From: Methanoculleus sp. UBA303
GTDB lineage: Archaea; Halobacteriota; Methanomicrobia; Methanomicrobiales; Methanoculleaceae
DNA: 60,711 nucleotides
Direction of reading: 5' to 3'
Assembly (NCBI GenBank): GCA_002501655.1
Contig: DANY01000009.1
Span: 19,619 to 80,329, forward strand
Position numbers and translations under genes: made by a program. This document shows, one piece after another, positions 26,300 to 35,480 of this stretch. Position 1 is the stretch's first letter; each line of letters starts with the position of its first letter. The notes beneath the pieces were generated by a model. The model saw only the letters and a program-made list of their open reading frames with translations, did not search any database and was not told the origin of the DNA.

Positions 26300-27697
26300 T
26301 CACCTGGCCACCCTGGGTGCTGCAGGCGTGAGCGGGGGCGTCCCGTTCGCCGCGGTGCCGGCGGACCGGTTGCCCGCCTCCTCCGATACCGTCAGGACGA
26401 ACGCCCCCCGGTCCTCAAGGGGCGAGACGACGACGACCACCTCCCCGTCCCGGTTGACGACCTTCTCCATCCAGAAGCCCCGGTCGTTCGTGTACGAAAC
26501 CTGGGCCGGGTCGCGTGTTTCTACCTCGTAGTAGGCGGCGGACCAGGGCAGGAGTTCCTTCCGGGGGAACGAGTGCGATAACCCGGTCTCTGTGCTGAGG
26601 TTGACCCACCCGGCCCTCTGCGGGTGTCGGGTGAGGTTGATCCCGGCATACCCAAATGGTGGATCAGCCCCGTCTGCATCGAGGTAATTGGCGACCACCC
26701 AGCGTTTGAAGACGTCCTCAAACGACTCTGCAAACCCGTACCCCGCAAGCGTCGTGGTGACCCCCTGCATCCCAGGGAGCTCGTTTGCCACGAGGTTCTT
26801 CAGGAACACCTCGTGGCCGGGATACCCCGAACGATCTCCGTAGTTCTCCGCAAGGTAGAGGATCCAGAGAAAGCTTGCCCCGTAGTGCGCTCCGGTTGTC
26901 TTGTCATCCGAACTGTCCCACTGGTTATCAGTCACCATGAGGGAGGTGCCGGGGAGACGGGTGAAGAATTGGACGATTTTCTGGTTCTGGGTGCCGAAGC
27001 AGAGGAGTTCCGCATACCCGCTGCATCCTTCATTGATCCACTTCCTCTCGTGGGCGTCGTGGGAGTGATGGACGAGGTGCTGGTACTCGTGAGCGAGTGT
27101 TGACTTCTTCTCGGTCCCCCGCTGGTCGATATCCAGGAAGACGACGTCTATCTTGTTTTTAGCGTTTCCATCAAAATATCCTAATGTGGTAGCACTCGTA
27201 CTGTTGTAAAGGCTGTCGTCACGGATGTCGAGCAGCACGATGTACACCCTGGGGTCCCTGTCGACGCCCGTCTCGTTGCCGAACGTCGCCGTAACCATGG
27301 GATATATGATATGATCGAAGGCGTTCATGAGATCCGTAGCCTCCCTCTGTGCAGGAGGCCAGCCTTCCTCGACAAAAACGTAGCAGTGCTCTCCGATCGC
27401 TACACACGTTGCGTTGATGGTGTAGTCCTCGTCCGTCGCAAAATTGGTGCAGATGAACATCTTCCGGTCGCCGGGCGTATGGTTATGCGCCACTCGCATT
27501 TCCCCACGACTCTCGTTCACCACATACGGGGACGGATCATCTTGGTCCCCCCCGTGGACCGCACGGGTGAGGGGAACTCCGTCAGGCCATACAGTATCGT
27601 CCGGATCAGGCGCCTGTTTGCTCCCGGATACGGTTCCAGCCAGACAGAGTACCAGAATACAGGTTATGACTATCGTCCATCTCCTGACGCCGCTCAT
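26300..27697 (-). CDS. Secreted M30-like zinc metalloprotease
   Basis: A 465-residue exported protein. Residues 6-26 form a signal peptide (WTIVITCILVLCLAGTVSG). The zinc motif is HEYQH in STLAHEYQHLVHH near residue 205, with the third-ligand candidate Glu in WINEGCSGYAE about 20 residues further, the spacing of hyicolysin-type (M30) peptidases. The C-terminal part is strand-rich and may bind substrate. Several NxS/T sites could be N-glycosylated by AglB. The start codon at 27697 has a GGTGGTGAT stretch upstream. No neighbour points to a special substrate. Confidence 0.78.
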   Translation of the reverse strand: MSGVRRWTIVITCILVLCLAGTVSGSKQAPDPDDTVWPDGVPLTRAVHGGDQDDPSPYVVNESRGEMRVAHNHTPGDRKMFICTNFATDEDYTINATCVAIGEHCYVFVEEGWPPAQREATDLMNAFDHIIYPMVTATFGNETGVDRDPRVYIVLLDIRDDSLYNSTSATTLGYFDGNAKNKIDVVFLDIDQRGTEKKSTLAHEYQHLVHHSHDAHERKWINEGCSGYAELLCFGTQNQKIVQFFTRLPGTSLMVTDNQWDSSDDKTTGAHYGASFLWILYLAENYGDRSGYPGHEVFLKNLVANELPGMQGVTTTLAGYGFAESFEDVFKRWVVANYLDADGADPPFGYAGINLTRHPQRAGWVNLSTETGLSHSFPRKELLPWSAAYYEVETRDPAQVSYTNDRGFWMEKVVNRDGEVVVVVSPLEDRGAFVLTVSEEAGNRSAGTAANGTPPLTPAAPRVAR

Positions 27698-28094
27698 CCC
27701 GCATCACCACCCTCAGCCGTTCTACCCATCGTACCGCTCAAAAAGATACGGATCTCCCTCTCCTCCAGCATACCGTTGCGGGGCCCGGGTCCGCCTACCC
27801 CTGCCCGGCCCGGTACGCCATCTTCCTCCTGCCGCCCCGCGGCGGGGATTTCCGGGAAGGCTGGCGGCGGGTTGCCGAACCCTCCCGAAAAATCCCGGGA
27901 AGGCTTCCGGCTCAGGCGCCCTCCCGGGCTGGAAGACCTGTCATACCCCATCGCCGGCAGAGCCCTCTGCTCACGGAGCGCCTCCAGAGGCCCCCGCTCC
28001 TAGCTACCACCGGATGCAAAGAGGTGAGGGTGGCAGCCGTGTGCCGTCCCCGGACAGGCGCGGGCCGCCGCAACCGATGATGCCGGGGTCACCA
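27698..28094. other. Intergenic region, no supported gene
   Basis: About 400 very GC-rich bases between two secreted-protein genes. An 85-residue minus-strand frame overlaps the metalloprotease start by four bases, but it is low-complexity and was not accepted. Confidence 0.4.
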
Positions 28095-29405
28095 CTACCC
28101 CGCCGTGGGCATGGTCGGCATCGGTGTCACCACCGCTGGTGCGGTCGGCCCTGAAGTCTCCACTGTGGGGGTCGTCGGCGGCAGTACCACCCCCGTGGGC
28201 ATGGTCGGCTCCGGAGTCACCACCGCTGGTGTGGTCGGCGCCGGCCCCTCTACTGGCAGGCCAAGGACCTTATCGATGATATGGACGACGCCGTTACTGG
28301 CACTGATGTCCGGGACGATGATCATGGCGTTGTTGACGTTGAGAACGCTGCCGTTCGCGGAGACCGTCAGGTTCTCCCCGGCAAGGGTGCTGAGCGTCGT
28401 TGTATTCCCGCCCTGCGTCATGTTCAGGAGATCTGCGGTCGTATAACTACCGTTGACCACGTGGGCGGAGAGAACCCGCGTCCGCTCGTTTTGATCGACG
28501 AAGATCCTGGAGAAGGCTTCGCGCGACAGATTGCAAAACGCATCGTTGCCCGGCGCAAAGACCGTATACGGCCCGCCGCTCTGTAGCGTGGTCACCAGAT
28601 CTGTTGCGTTGAGCACGACCGCAAAGAATGACAGGTTATCGTTCGCGGCGATCACATCGATGAGACTCTTCCCCTCAACGGGTCCTGGTGTGGTCGGCCC
28701 CACTACTACCGGTCCCGGTGTGGTCGGACCTACTACTACCGGTCCTGGTGCGGTCGGTCCTACTACTACCGGTCCTGGTGTGGTCGGTCCCGGAGTCACG
28801 TTGGCTTTGCCGTGCGTGACCTTGATCGACAGCCCTGCAACGGCCCGGTCCCAGAAATGTTCCTGCTGGGAGTCGAAATCCGTGAGATCGCAGTAGATGA
28901 GCCAGATGGTTTCACCATTGGATACGGAGTACTTCCACATATCCCCGCTTGCGATGATGTAGGTTCCATTGTCATAGAACGCATACCAGTGCCGGTTTTC
29001 CTGGTCACCATAGTCGTTGATGTTTTCGATCATCAACATGTTTCTGGTCTTGTAAAGGTATGTCGAGTAATTCAACGCCCCTGCCCTCGCTACTGCATCC
29101 AGTGCACCGATCGGCGTATCTCTCTTCGCCTGAATGGGGCTATCGAGGTTGACGGGCTGGATTGTAAAAGCCTCAGCCGGATCGATGGTGATGTCATACC
29201 TCCCTATGACCTCCATGCTCTCTGGAAGTTCACCTACGAGGTCATCCCCCTGCGCGAACACTACTGTCGCGGGGCTCACCTTCCGGGCATCGCCCAAAGA
29301 AAGGAGCTGCGACAGATCCTCCGCCACCGGGGTCGCGAGGACGGGACCGGCCAGGGTGAGGATGCACATAACGGCAAGGATACTCCAGACTCTTCTTAAA
29401 GTCAT
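28095..29405 (-). CDS. Secreted DUF4430-like and fasciclin (FAS1) domain protein
   Basis: A 436-residue surface protein. A signal peptide (WSILAVMCILTLAGPVLA) is followed by a domain with a DUF4430/transcobalamin-C-like pattern (YSTYLYKTRNML, then RHWYAFYDNGTYI) at about residues 90-200. Next come four 10-residue TPGPVVVGP-type repeats, a FAS1 adhesion domain (SLIDVIAANDNLSFF, YTVFAPGNDAF, VVHIIDKVLG) at about 240-375, and a Thr/Pro-rich tail that could be a spacer to the S-layer or carry glycans. No transmembrane anchor or sorting signal is seen at the end. ATG 29405 has AGGTGAT upstream. Role: cell-surface adhesion, inferred. Confidence 0.8.
   Translation of the reverse strand: MTLRRVWSILAVMCILTLAGPVLATPVAEDLSQLLSLGDARKVSPATVVFAQGDDLVGELPESMEVIGRYDITIDPAEAFTIQPVNLDSPIQAKRDTPIGALDAVARAGALNYSTYLYKTRNMLMIENINDYGDQENRHWYAFYDNGTYIIASGDMWKYSVSNGETIWLIYCDLTDFDSQQEHFWDRAVAGLSIKVTHGKANVTPGPTTPGPVVVGPTAPGPVVVGPTTPGPVVVGPTTPGPVEGKSLIDVIAANDNLSFFAVVLNATDLVTTLQSGGPYTVFAPGNDAFCNLSREAFSRIFVDQNERTRVLSAHVVNGSYTTADLLNMTQGGNTTTLSTLAGENLTVSANGSVLNVNNAMIIVPDISASNGVVHIIDKVLGLPVEGPAPTTPAVVTPEPTMPTGVVLPPTTPTVETSGPTAPAVVTPMPTMPTAG
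28681..28800 (-). repeat. Four tandem 30-base repeats inside the FAS1 protein gene
   Basis: Four near-identical in-frame units coding for ten residues each, TPGPVVVGPT. They form a stiff Pro-rich linker between the two folded domains; the copy number may vary between strains. Confidence 0.85.
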
Positions 29406-29879
29406 TTTAATCACCTGTTTCTGCCGGACCCGGGTGCTCATGACTGGGGCCGGGTCGTGATGAGGACAACGGTGGGAACGGGTTTTATCTCCCGGGCAGC
29501 ACCGACGTGGCACGCAAGGCCGCTTCGCCGGATCTCCGGGGGTGTTCGGGGTCATGCCGTGACTGACAGAGCGGGCACCTCTTGGTAAAAAGATGATATA
29601 TATTTATCTTAAAATAAAATTATGGAGTCCATCAATGCGGCAATCGACTGTTAAATCCCCTGGATTCCGGTATGCGGCTCTCTCCCGGCAGCACGGCGTG
29701 AGGGTGAGCACCACTACAAGGAGGGTCGCCGGTACGGGCGGAGATGAACAGGACGGGGCGGGTACCGGTAAAGGTGGCGCCACCCGGAGGTATGGGAACG
29801 AAAACCCCACAGTTTCTCTGCAACGGGAGTTGGTCTCAAAAAAAGATGGGTTTTCTACGGTTCCGGGGGCCGTTATAGT
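29406..29879. other. Intergenic region with an AT-rich promoter-like patch
   Basis: About 470 bases between the FAS1 protein and HtpX. GATATATATTTATCTTAAAAT at about 29595-29615 looks like a promoter, but no convincing gene follows on either strand; a plus-strand frame of 148 residues here overlaps htpX and is judged a shadow. Confidence 0.4.
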
Positions 29880-30758
29880 TCACGGCGCCCCGGCCGCCAG
29901 GTCCTCAAGGGCGGCCACACGCTTCTCGAGCGACGGGTGCGTGGAGAAGAGCTCCATCAGGGTGTTCCCGGAGAGCGCCGGTATGATGAAGAAGGCGTTT
30001 GCGCCCTCCACTTCCCGTTTCTTCTCAGCGGGGATGTAATCCATCCGCCCGCTGATCTTCTGGAGCGCCGATATCAGCGCCTGGGGGTTGTTTGTCAGGG
30101 CAGCGCTGCCCCGATCCGCAGCAAACTCCCGGTAGCGGGAGAGAGCACGGGTGAGCAGGGTGCTCACCAGCCAGACGACGATCGAGACGACGTAGACCAG
30201 GATCAGCGCGCCCATGTTGTTGTTGTCGCGGTTGCCGAAGAGCCCCATGAAGATCCAGTTCCGCATGATCAGGAAGGCGAGCATCGATATGAAACTCGCC
30301 ATCGTCAGGGTCAGCATATCCCGGTTCTTCACATGCGACATCTCATGGGCGAGCACCGCCTCAAGCTCAGCAGGGGTGAGCATCCGCATGATCGAGTCGG
30401 TCACCGCCACGACGGCATGGCTCGGGCCTCTCCCGGTCGCAAACGCGTTCGGCACCGGCGAGGGCATGACCCCGATCTTCGGCTTCGGGAGGTCTGCAGC
30501 GGTGGCAAGACGCTCGATCATCCGGTGCAGTTCCGGGTACTCGTCCTCTTCGACGATCCGGGTGCCGGTGCTCCAGAGCACCAGTTTATCGGAGAAGAAA
30601 TACTGGAGGAACGCCATCCCGGCAGCCACCAGCAGGAGGAACTCAAAGGGGAATCCGAGGGCGTAGAGGACGCCCAGAAAGATCAGGTAGACTATGAGGA
30701 GCAGGAACGACGTTAAAAGCATCCTCATCGTGAGACCGAAGTCGCGCGTCCACTTCAT
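29880..30758 (-). CDS. htpX: HtpX family membrane zinc metalloprotease
   Basis: A 292-residue M48B protease in the membrane, which degrades damaged membrane proteins. Two N-terminal hydrophobic segments (near residues 11-50) are followed by the zinc motif HEMSHVKNRD near residue 139, two further membrane segments (residues about 155-200) and the third ligand Glu in REFAADRGSAAL near 212. The C-terminal SGNTLMELFSTHPSLEKRVAAL block is typical for the family. Complete and of normal length. Single gene. Confidence 0.92.
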   Translation of the reverse strand: MKWTRDFGLTMRMLLTSFLLLIVYLIFLGVLYALGFPFEFLLLVAAGMAFLQYFFSDKLVLWSTGTRIVEEDEYPELHRMIERLATAADLPKPKIGVMPSPVPNAFATGRGPSHAVVAVTDSIMRMLTPAELEAVLAHEMSHVKNRDMLTLTMASFISMLAFLIMRNWIFMGLFGNRDNNNMGALILVYVVSIVVWLVSTLLTRALSRYREFAADRGSAALTNNPQALISALQKISGRMDYIPAEKKREVEGANAFFIIPALSGNTLMELFSTHPSLEKRVAALEDLAAGAP

Positions 30759-30897
30759 GACAGAGATCTATTGGACTGGATGCTATTAAGATATATGCCG
30801 GACTCTCTCCGGGCGCTCACATCTGAACCGGTCTCCGGCGTATCCGGCACCACGCGCCAGTGCTCTTATCTCGTTGAGGCGATATAATATTGATTGG

Positions 30898-31662
30898 ATG
30901 ACACTCAACGAAGTGACCATCAGCAGGGCTATCCTCGAGGAGCAGCACAGGACATTCATCGATTACCTCGATATGGACGCCGCCGTCATCGGCGGCGGGC
31001 CGTCGGGGCTCGCCTGTGCAGCGCTCCTCGGCGAGAGGGGTGCTCGGTGCGCACTCATCGAGAAGAAACTCAGTGTCGGCGGCGGCATGTGGGGCGGCGG
31101 GATGATGTTTCCCCGGATCGTCGTCCAGGAAGAAGCACGGCGGCTCCTCGACCGGTTCGGGATCGCCTACCGGGAGTTCGAGCCGGGCTACTACGTCGCA
31201 AAATCGGTTGAAGCGGTCTCCAAACTCACCGCGGCAGCCTGCGATGCCGGTGTCGAGTTCTTCAACCTCACCACCGTCGAGGACGTCATGGTCAGGGGCG
31301 ACGGCAGGGTCGGCGGTCTCGTCATCAACTGGACGCCGGTCGATATGGCCGGGCTGCACGTCGACCCGCTCACCGTGGCCTGCACCTGCACCGTCGACGC
31401 GACCGGCCACGACGCCATGGTCGCCCGCATGATCGAGCGGAAAGGCGGCAGACTTCAGGTCAGGGGCGAGAGTTTCATGTGGGCCGAACGTGCCGAGTCA
31501 CAGATCCTCGATCACACAAAAGAAGTCTTCCCTGGCCTCTTCGTCACCGGGATGGCGGCAAACGCCGTTGCCGGGGAGTGCCGTATGGGACCGATCTTTG
31601 GCGGGATGCTCCTCTCCGGGGAGCGGGCCGCTGAACTGGTCGCAGAGAGGCTGGGCCGTTGA
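30898..31662 (+). CDS. thi4: Thi4-family thiazole synthase
   Basis: A 254-residue FAD/NAD-binding enzyme making the thiazole of thiamin. The dinucleotide fold is seen as AVIGGGPSGLACA near residue 28, followed by the Thi4 signature SVGGGMWGGGMMFP near 59 and the ATGHDA block near 170. Yeast Thi4 donates its own active-site cysteine sulfur; here the segment behind ATGHDA holds no cysteine, in line with archaeal enzymes that use free sulfide repeatedly. ATG 30898 fits the family start (TLNEVTISRAI). Whether the TATAATAT just upstream is its promoter is doubtful, as it is too close. Confidence 0.9.
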   Translation: MTLNEVTISRAILEEQHRTFIDYLDMDAAVIGGGPSGLACAALLGERGARCALIEKKLSVGGGMWGGGMMFPRIVVQEEARRLLDRFGIAYREFEPGYYVAKSVEAVSKLTAAACDAGVEFFNLTTVEDVMVRGDGRVGGLVINWTPVDMAGLHVDPLTVACTCTVDATGHDAMVARMIERKGGRLQVRGESFMWAERAESQILDHTKEVFPGLFVTGMAANAVAGECRMGPIFGGMLLSGERAAELVAERLGR

Positions 31663-31705
31663 CACTTCAGAACTATTTTTACCGCCCGGGCAGTTACCAA
31701 TAGGT

Positions 31706-32356
31706 ATGGAAGAGATCGATCCGGAGTCCCTGGCCGATGTCGCATACGGGATCTTTGAGACCTTCCTCAACCGCGAACTCCGTGCCCGGGGTCCGCACCT
31801 GTTTGAACTTGTCGAGCAGGGAACCGATTTTGAAGTCGATCTCCGCGAGACCTTCGGGCGGTTCCGGGAGGATTACCCCGTGCTCGCCGAGGCGCTCCTC
31901 CGGCGGTTCGGGGATATCAACGCGATCTACGGGCTTATCAGGACTGGCGAGGGCGTCCTGCCCTCGAGGACGACGCAGATGTACTGGATCGTCCAGGATG
32001 CTCCGGGGCCTCTCGCGCGAGGCCTCGATGATGAGCGGGTAGGAAAATGGCTCATCTTCGTCCCCGTGGGCGAGGTGGATGCAGCGTGGAAGAAGGTCCG
32101 GGACGAGACGGCGAGAGGAATGCTCGGGATATCCGCAAAAGTCAGCACCGCGAGGCCGAACCCGGACTCACGCGACGAGCGGGCGGTCATCTACGTCTAC
32201 ACCCGGGACTGGGCTGACGAGGCGGACGTGATGCGGGTCCGCGAACGGCTTCGCGACATCGGTTTTGTGGAGCGGATCGGCTACAAGCGTAACATCGAGA
32301 CCTATCGGGGCGAGTACAGCGAAGAGGGCAGACGGGTCACCTATTACAGTGCCTGA
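31706..32356 (+). CDS. DUF1917, putative phosphothreonine lyase-like domain protein
   Basis: A 216-residue soluble protein matching the DUF1917 family. Seen: VGKWLIFVPVGEVDAAWKKV near residue 112, GISAKVSTARPNP near 140, AVIYVYTRDWADEADVMRVR near 157 and the C-terminal YKRNIETYRGEY. In some databases this domain is called putative phosphothreonine lyase-like; no function is proven. It starts 43 bases behind thi4 and probably shares its transcript. Earlier in-frame codons overlap thi4. Confidence 0.72.
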   Translation: MEEIDPESLADVAYGIFETFLNRELRARGPHLFELVEQGTDFEVDLRETFGRFREDYPVLAEALLRRFGDINAIYGLIRTGEGVLPSRTTQMYWIVQDAPGPLARGLDDERVGKWLIFVPVGEVDAAWKKVRDETARGMLGISAKVSTARPNPDSRDERAVIYVYTRDWADEADVMRVRERLRDIGFVERIGYKRNIETYRGEYSEEGRRVTYYSA

Positions 32357-32484
32357 AGGACGGGCTGCTCCCGCTCCCTGCTCTACCCCACAACACCTGA
32401 AAAAGAGTATACCGGCTCCCGGCCCCGTTTGTGACCGGGGGCCGCACCCGGGTGGATGTATAACGCGCGAGCGCTGCAACGGCG

Positions 32485-32631
32485 TTACGCCTTCCGTTCC
32501 TTGGACTTGGGCCGGAGTTCATCCGAGCCGCACTTGCGGCAGCGGGTTGCACGGATTGCGTTCCGGGCGTTGCACTTCATACAGACCTTTACATTGAGCA
32601 GACGTGCTTCAGCTTCGGGAAATCTTGCCAT
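32485..32631 (-). CDS. rpl40e: Ribosomal protein L40e
   Basis: A 48-residue zinc-finger protein of the large ribosomal subunit. Four cysteines in [19 protein letters not shown] make the CxxC-CxxC finger, and the tail is Lys/Arg-rich. ATG 32631 is the proper start; the frame runs on to 32718 over the end of the next gene. Last gene of the long minus-strand information-processing cluster. Confidence 0.93.
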   Translation of the reverse strand: MARFPEAEARLLNVKVCMKCNARNAIRATRCRKCGSDELRPKSKERKA

Positions 32632-32690
32632 GTTGAAAACACCACTTGTCAGATGCATACTATTCGTTCTTGCTACTATTAACAGTTCTG

Positions 32691-33239
32691 TCACGCGGTG
32701 CGCTCCTGCTCGATCCATGCACGGAACGCCTCGAGTGCCCGTGCCCGGTGCGATATCCGGCTCTTCTCGACGAGCGGTATCTCGGCGAGCGTCCGCCCTT
32801 CGTATGCGAAGATCGGGTCGTAGCCGAACCCATCAGTCCCCCGGGGGGCGACGATCGTCCCCGGCAGGACTCCCCTGAAGATCCGGATACCGTCTTCTCG
32901 GGCGAACGCGATCGCTGTCTCGAAGTGGGCGTCCCGGTTCTCCACGCCCTCCATGAGTTTCAGAACCCCAGCGTTCCCGATGGTGTCCTGGACGTAGGCC
33001 GCGTATGGCCCCGGAAACCCCCGGAGCGCGTCGATGAAGAAGGCTGTGTCGTCGACGATCAGCGGGCGAGATAGCGTCTGATAGGCGAACTCCGCCTTTC
33101 CTCGTGCTATCTCCCCGACGTTGGCGTGGCGGAACTCCGGGCACGCGAGCGGAACATGCTCGACCTCAAGCACCCCTGCGAAGTATGCAGCCACCTCCCG
33201 CGCCTTGTTGGCGTTGCTCGTCACCACCGCGAGCCTCAC
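32691..33239 (-). CDS. rdgB: XTP/dITP pyrophosphatase (RdgB/HAM1)
   Basis: A 182-residue house-cleaning enzyme that hydrolyses non-canonical purine triphosphates (XTP, dITP) to monophosphates, protecting DNA and RNA. The start [12 protein letters not shown] holds the phosphate-binding motif; [11 protein letters not shown] near residue 62 has the catalytic Asp; [11 protein letters not shown] near 135 and [10 protein letters not shown] near 160 bind the base. All are intact. It overlaps the 3' end of the Kae1-Bud32 gene by four bases, so translation is coupled. Confidence 0.93.
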   Translation of the reverse strand: MRLAVVTSNANKAREVAAYFAGVLEVEHVPLACPEFRHANVGEIARGKAEFAYQTLSRPLIVDDTAFFIDALRGFPGPYAAYVQDTIGNAGVLKLMEGVENRDAHFETAIAFAREDGIRIFRGVLPGTIVAPRGTDGFGYDPIFAYEGRTLAEIPLVEKSRISHRARALEAFRAWIEQERTA

Positions 33240-34819
33240 AGGTAGCGCCCCCGCAGTTCTACCTCATGCTCGCGGGAGAGGACCTCTCCTGCCCCGGGGA
33301 ACGCGCCCGCATACCCCTCGATGAAAGCCTCCTTCAACTCCTCGAAGTTCTCCGTGGTGCTCTCGAGCGTCTGGAAGAAGACGTGGAGGTCGACTCCCCG
33401 GCTCTCGATCTCCGATGACGTGGACGCAAGTCCGAAGTCGATCAGGACACACTGGCCGTCGCGGATGATCATGTTGCTCGTCGTCAGGTCGCCGTGGACG
33501 ATCCCCGCCCCATGCAGCCTCCCAACCGCCTCGCCCGCGAGGCCGATCGTCTCCGGTGTGGTGACGTATTTCAGCACCTCACCTCTGGCCCTCTCCATGA
33601 CGATTGTATCAGCGGTAATATCCCTGATCACCGGGGTGGGGACCCCCGCCCGCCGGGCCGCCGCGATCAGGCGGGCCTCAGCCCGGGTCCGCTCCGTGAT
33701 CAGTCGCCGGTCGAGGACCGGATCCCGGTAACGCTTGCTCGTCCGGCGCTTGACCACATCGTCCTCGCGGATCTCCACGACCGCCTCCGCACCCCGGGCG
33801 ACACCTCCATCGTCGCGCCCGGCAGCAAAGATCTCGCCGGGCTCGGCCCGCCAGGTAACCTCCACCTCGTCCGCCCGGTAGCCCGGCCGGATCTGCGACT
33901 CCTCGATGGGGAGCGTGATGTTGTGCTCCAACATGATCTTTCCCGTATAGGCGATCATCGCACCGTTGTCGCCGAGGTACGTCCGCTCCGGGACGGCGAA
34001 CGACGCTCCCCGGTCCTCGCACATCATCCGGAGCATCTCCTGCAGCCGCGCATTTGCGCCGACCCCACCGACGAGCAGGACCTCATCCTTGCCGGCATGC
34101 GCGAGCGCCCGCTCCGTCACCTCGACACACATGGCAAACGCGGTCTCCTGCAGGCTAAAGCAGACATCCTCGAGCGCCGCCGTGCTCTCCTGGGCGGCGC
34201 TGACGAGCCCGGAGAAGGCGAGGTCCATCCCCTTCACCGTGTATGGGAACTCGATGTAGTTCCCCTGCCGCGCAAGTCTCTCGATGATCGGGCCGCCCGG
34301 ATGCGGGAGATCGTGGCTCCGGGCGAACTTGTCGAGTGCGTTCCCGAGCCCGATGTCCAGTGTCTCACCGAAGATCCGGTAGCGGCCGTTTAAGTAGCCG
34401 AGCACCTGCGTGTTGGCGCCGCTCGCGTAGAGGACGATCGGGTCGTGAAATCCAGTTGCCCACCTCCCGATCTCAACGTGCGCCACGCAGTGGTTGACAC
34501 CGACGAGCGGCACGCCAAGGGCAATCGAGAGGGCTCGTGCAGCGGTCGCCACCGTCCGAAGGGAGGGACCGAGGCCGGGTCCCTGGGAGAAGGCGACTGC
34601 CCGGATCCGTTCCGGTTCAGTGAGCACCCGGGATATGACTTCCTTCATCACCGAGGCGTGGTGCTGCGCGGCCTCTCGCGGGTGGATTCCTCCCTTTGGC
34701 GGGACGTAGGGCGACGAGTGGAGGGCGACCAGGTCTTCCCCGAAGAGGGCGGCACTGAGGTTCCACGCTGTTCCCTCAAGTCCCAGCACCAGCCCGTCCT
34801 CAGGTATCATATTCGGCAT
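33236..34819 (-). CDS. kae1-bud32: Kae1-Bud32 fusion, t6A tRNA modification (KEOPS)
   Basis: A 527-residue fusion. Residues 1-325 are Kae1 (TsaD/Qri7 fold), which puts threonylcarbamoyl on A37 of ANN-reading tRNAs: the iron ligands HHASV near residue 52 and HCVAHVE near 109, and GGVGANARL near 251, are present. Residues about 350-527 are Bud32, a small RIO-type kinase: MERARGE hinge, catalytic VHGDLTTSN and metal-binding IDFGLA. The fusion is common in Euryarchaeota. It works with Cgi121 and Pcc1, not in this window. Start 34819 (ATG 34810 also possible). Coupled to rdgB downstream. Confidence 0.94.
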   Translation of the reverse strand: MPNMIPEDGLVLGLEGTAWNLSAALFGEDLVALHSSPYVPPKGGIHPREAAQHHASVMKEVISRVLTEPERIRAVAFSQGPGLGPSLRTVATAARALSIALGVPLVGVNHCVAHVEIGRWATGFHDPIVLYASGANTQVLGYLNGRYRIFGETLDIGLGNALDKFARSHDLPHPGGPIIERLARQGNYIEFPYTVKGMDLAFSGLVSAAQESTAALEDVCFSLQETAFAMCVEVTERALAHAGKDEVLLVGGVGANARLQEMLRMMCEDRGASFAVPERTYLGDNGAMIAYTGKIMLEHNITLPIEESQIRPGYRADEVEVTWRAEPGEIFAAGRDDGGVARGAEAVVEIREDDVVKRRTSKRYRDPVLDRRLITERTRAEARLIAAARRAGVPTPVIRDITADTIVMERARGEVLKYVTTPETIGLAGEAVGRLHGAGIVHGDLTTSNMIIRDGQCVLIDFGLASTSSEIESRGVDLHVFFQTLESTTENFEELKEAFIEGYAGAFPGAGEVLSREHEVELRGRYL

Positions 34820-34928
34820 GAAACAGATGTCGCTCCGTTGTGTTGTGAAAAAGGCCGGCCGCGGCCGGGGCCTGCAGACGGGAGCAGGTGAACTGCGGCC
34901 GTGATCGTATTTGGTATCTGGGTGAGGA

Positions 34929-35108
34929 TTACTTCCGGAACTCGGTGTAGCCGCACTTGCCGCAGGCCGCCCGGTCCTTGTGCTCGGCCATCAGCACGCC
35001 GGGGCCGCACCGGGGACAGTGCCGCTTCTGCAGGACTACCTTGTCGCCCTTGACCTCGTAGCACTCGTGTCTCTTGACCTTGGTTGATTCCTGCTTCTTG
35101 GCTGCCAT
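34929..35108 (-). CDS. rps27ae: 30S ribosomal protein S27ae
   Basis: A 59-residue protein of the small ribosomal subunit with a C4 zinc finger (HCPRCGPGVLM then AACGKCGYTEF) after a Lys-rich start. ATG 35108 lies two bases behind the S24e stop, so both are co-translated. In eukaryotes the same domain is fused to ubiquitin. Confidence 0.93.
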   Translation of the reverse strand: MAAKKQESTKVKRHECYEVKGDKVVLQKRHCPRCGPGVLMAEHKDRAACGKCGYTEFRK

Positions 35109-35110
35109 TC

Positions 35111-35404
35111 TTACGCCTCGCTCTCGGCCTTCGGCTCGCCGCGCTTGAGGAGATACTCCCGTTCGGTCGACTTTTTGCTCTCCTCGTCGTCGTAGATCCG
35201 GGCACGGCCGGCGACTTCCATCTTTCCGAACCGGGTCCGCTCAAGGTCCAGTACAACGAGATTCTCATTCTTATTCAGCATCGCGGCGAGCTTCTCCTGA
35301 ATGCTCTTCCGCGAGGGTGTCGGGCCGTCAAAGGTGAGCGTAAACGCAAGCTCCCTCCGGTTCAACACCTCGTTCCTCACGTCACGGGTAATTTCGAAGT
35401 CCAT
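35111..35404 (-). CDS. rps24e: 30S ribosomal protein S24e
   Basis: A 97-residue ribosomal protein. The family start (DFEITRDVRNEVLNRRELAF) and the PTPSRKSIQEKLA helix are clear, with a charged C-terminal tail. ATG 35404 lies about 30 bases behind a strong TATA box, so S24e and S27ae have their own promoter inside the cluster. Confidence 0.94.
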   Translation of the reverse strand: MDFEITRDVRNEVLNRRELAFTLTFDGPTPSRKSIQEKLAAMLNKNENLVVLDLERTRFGKMEVAGRARIYDDEESKKSTEREYLLKRGEPKAESEA

Positions 35405-35430
35405 CGATATCCCTAAAATATTGTTGGCGG

Positions 35431-35441
35431 ATTTATTTATA
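35431..35441 (-). promoter_or_regulatory. TATA box of the S24e-S27ae transcript
   Basis: TATAAATAAAT on the minus strand, about 30 bases before ATG 35404, in a 76-base gap. Confidence 0.65.
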
Positions 35442-35480
35442 CTCTGGGATGGAGCGCTGGCGCGGGTTTCGCCTCACTCC

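Noticed and set aside
27694..27951. 85-residue minus-strand frame overlapping the metalloprotease start by four bases
   Set aside because: Gly/Pro/Arg-rich low-complexity product in very GC-rich DNA, no family, no clear ribosome site; the overlap is probably chance.
28681..28800. Regularly spaced repeats that might suggest a CRISPR array
   Set aside because: The units are contiguous, in frame and without spacers; they code for a Pro-rich linker.
29593..30039. 148-residue plus-strand frame behind an AT-rich promoter-like patch
   Set aside because: Overlaps the certain htpX gene on the other strand and has no homology; only the AT-rich patch was kept as an observation.
33236..34819. Kae1-Bud32 fusion as a novelty
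   Set aside because: This fusion is well known in Euryarchaeota.
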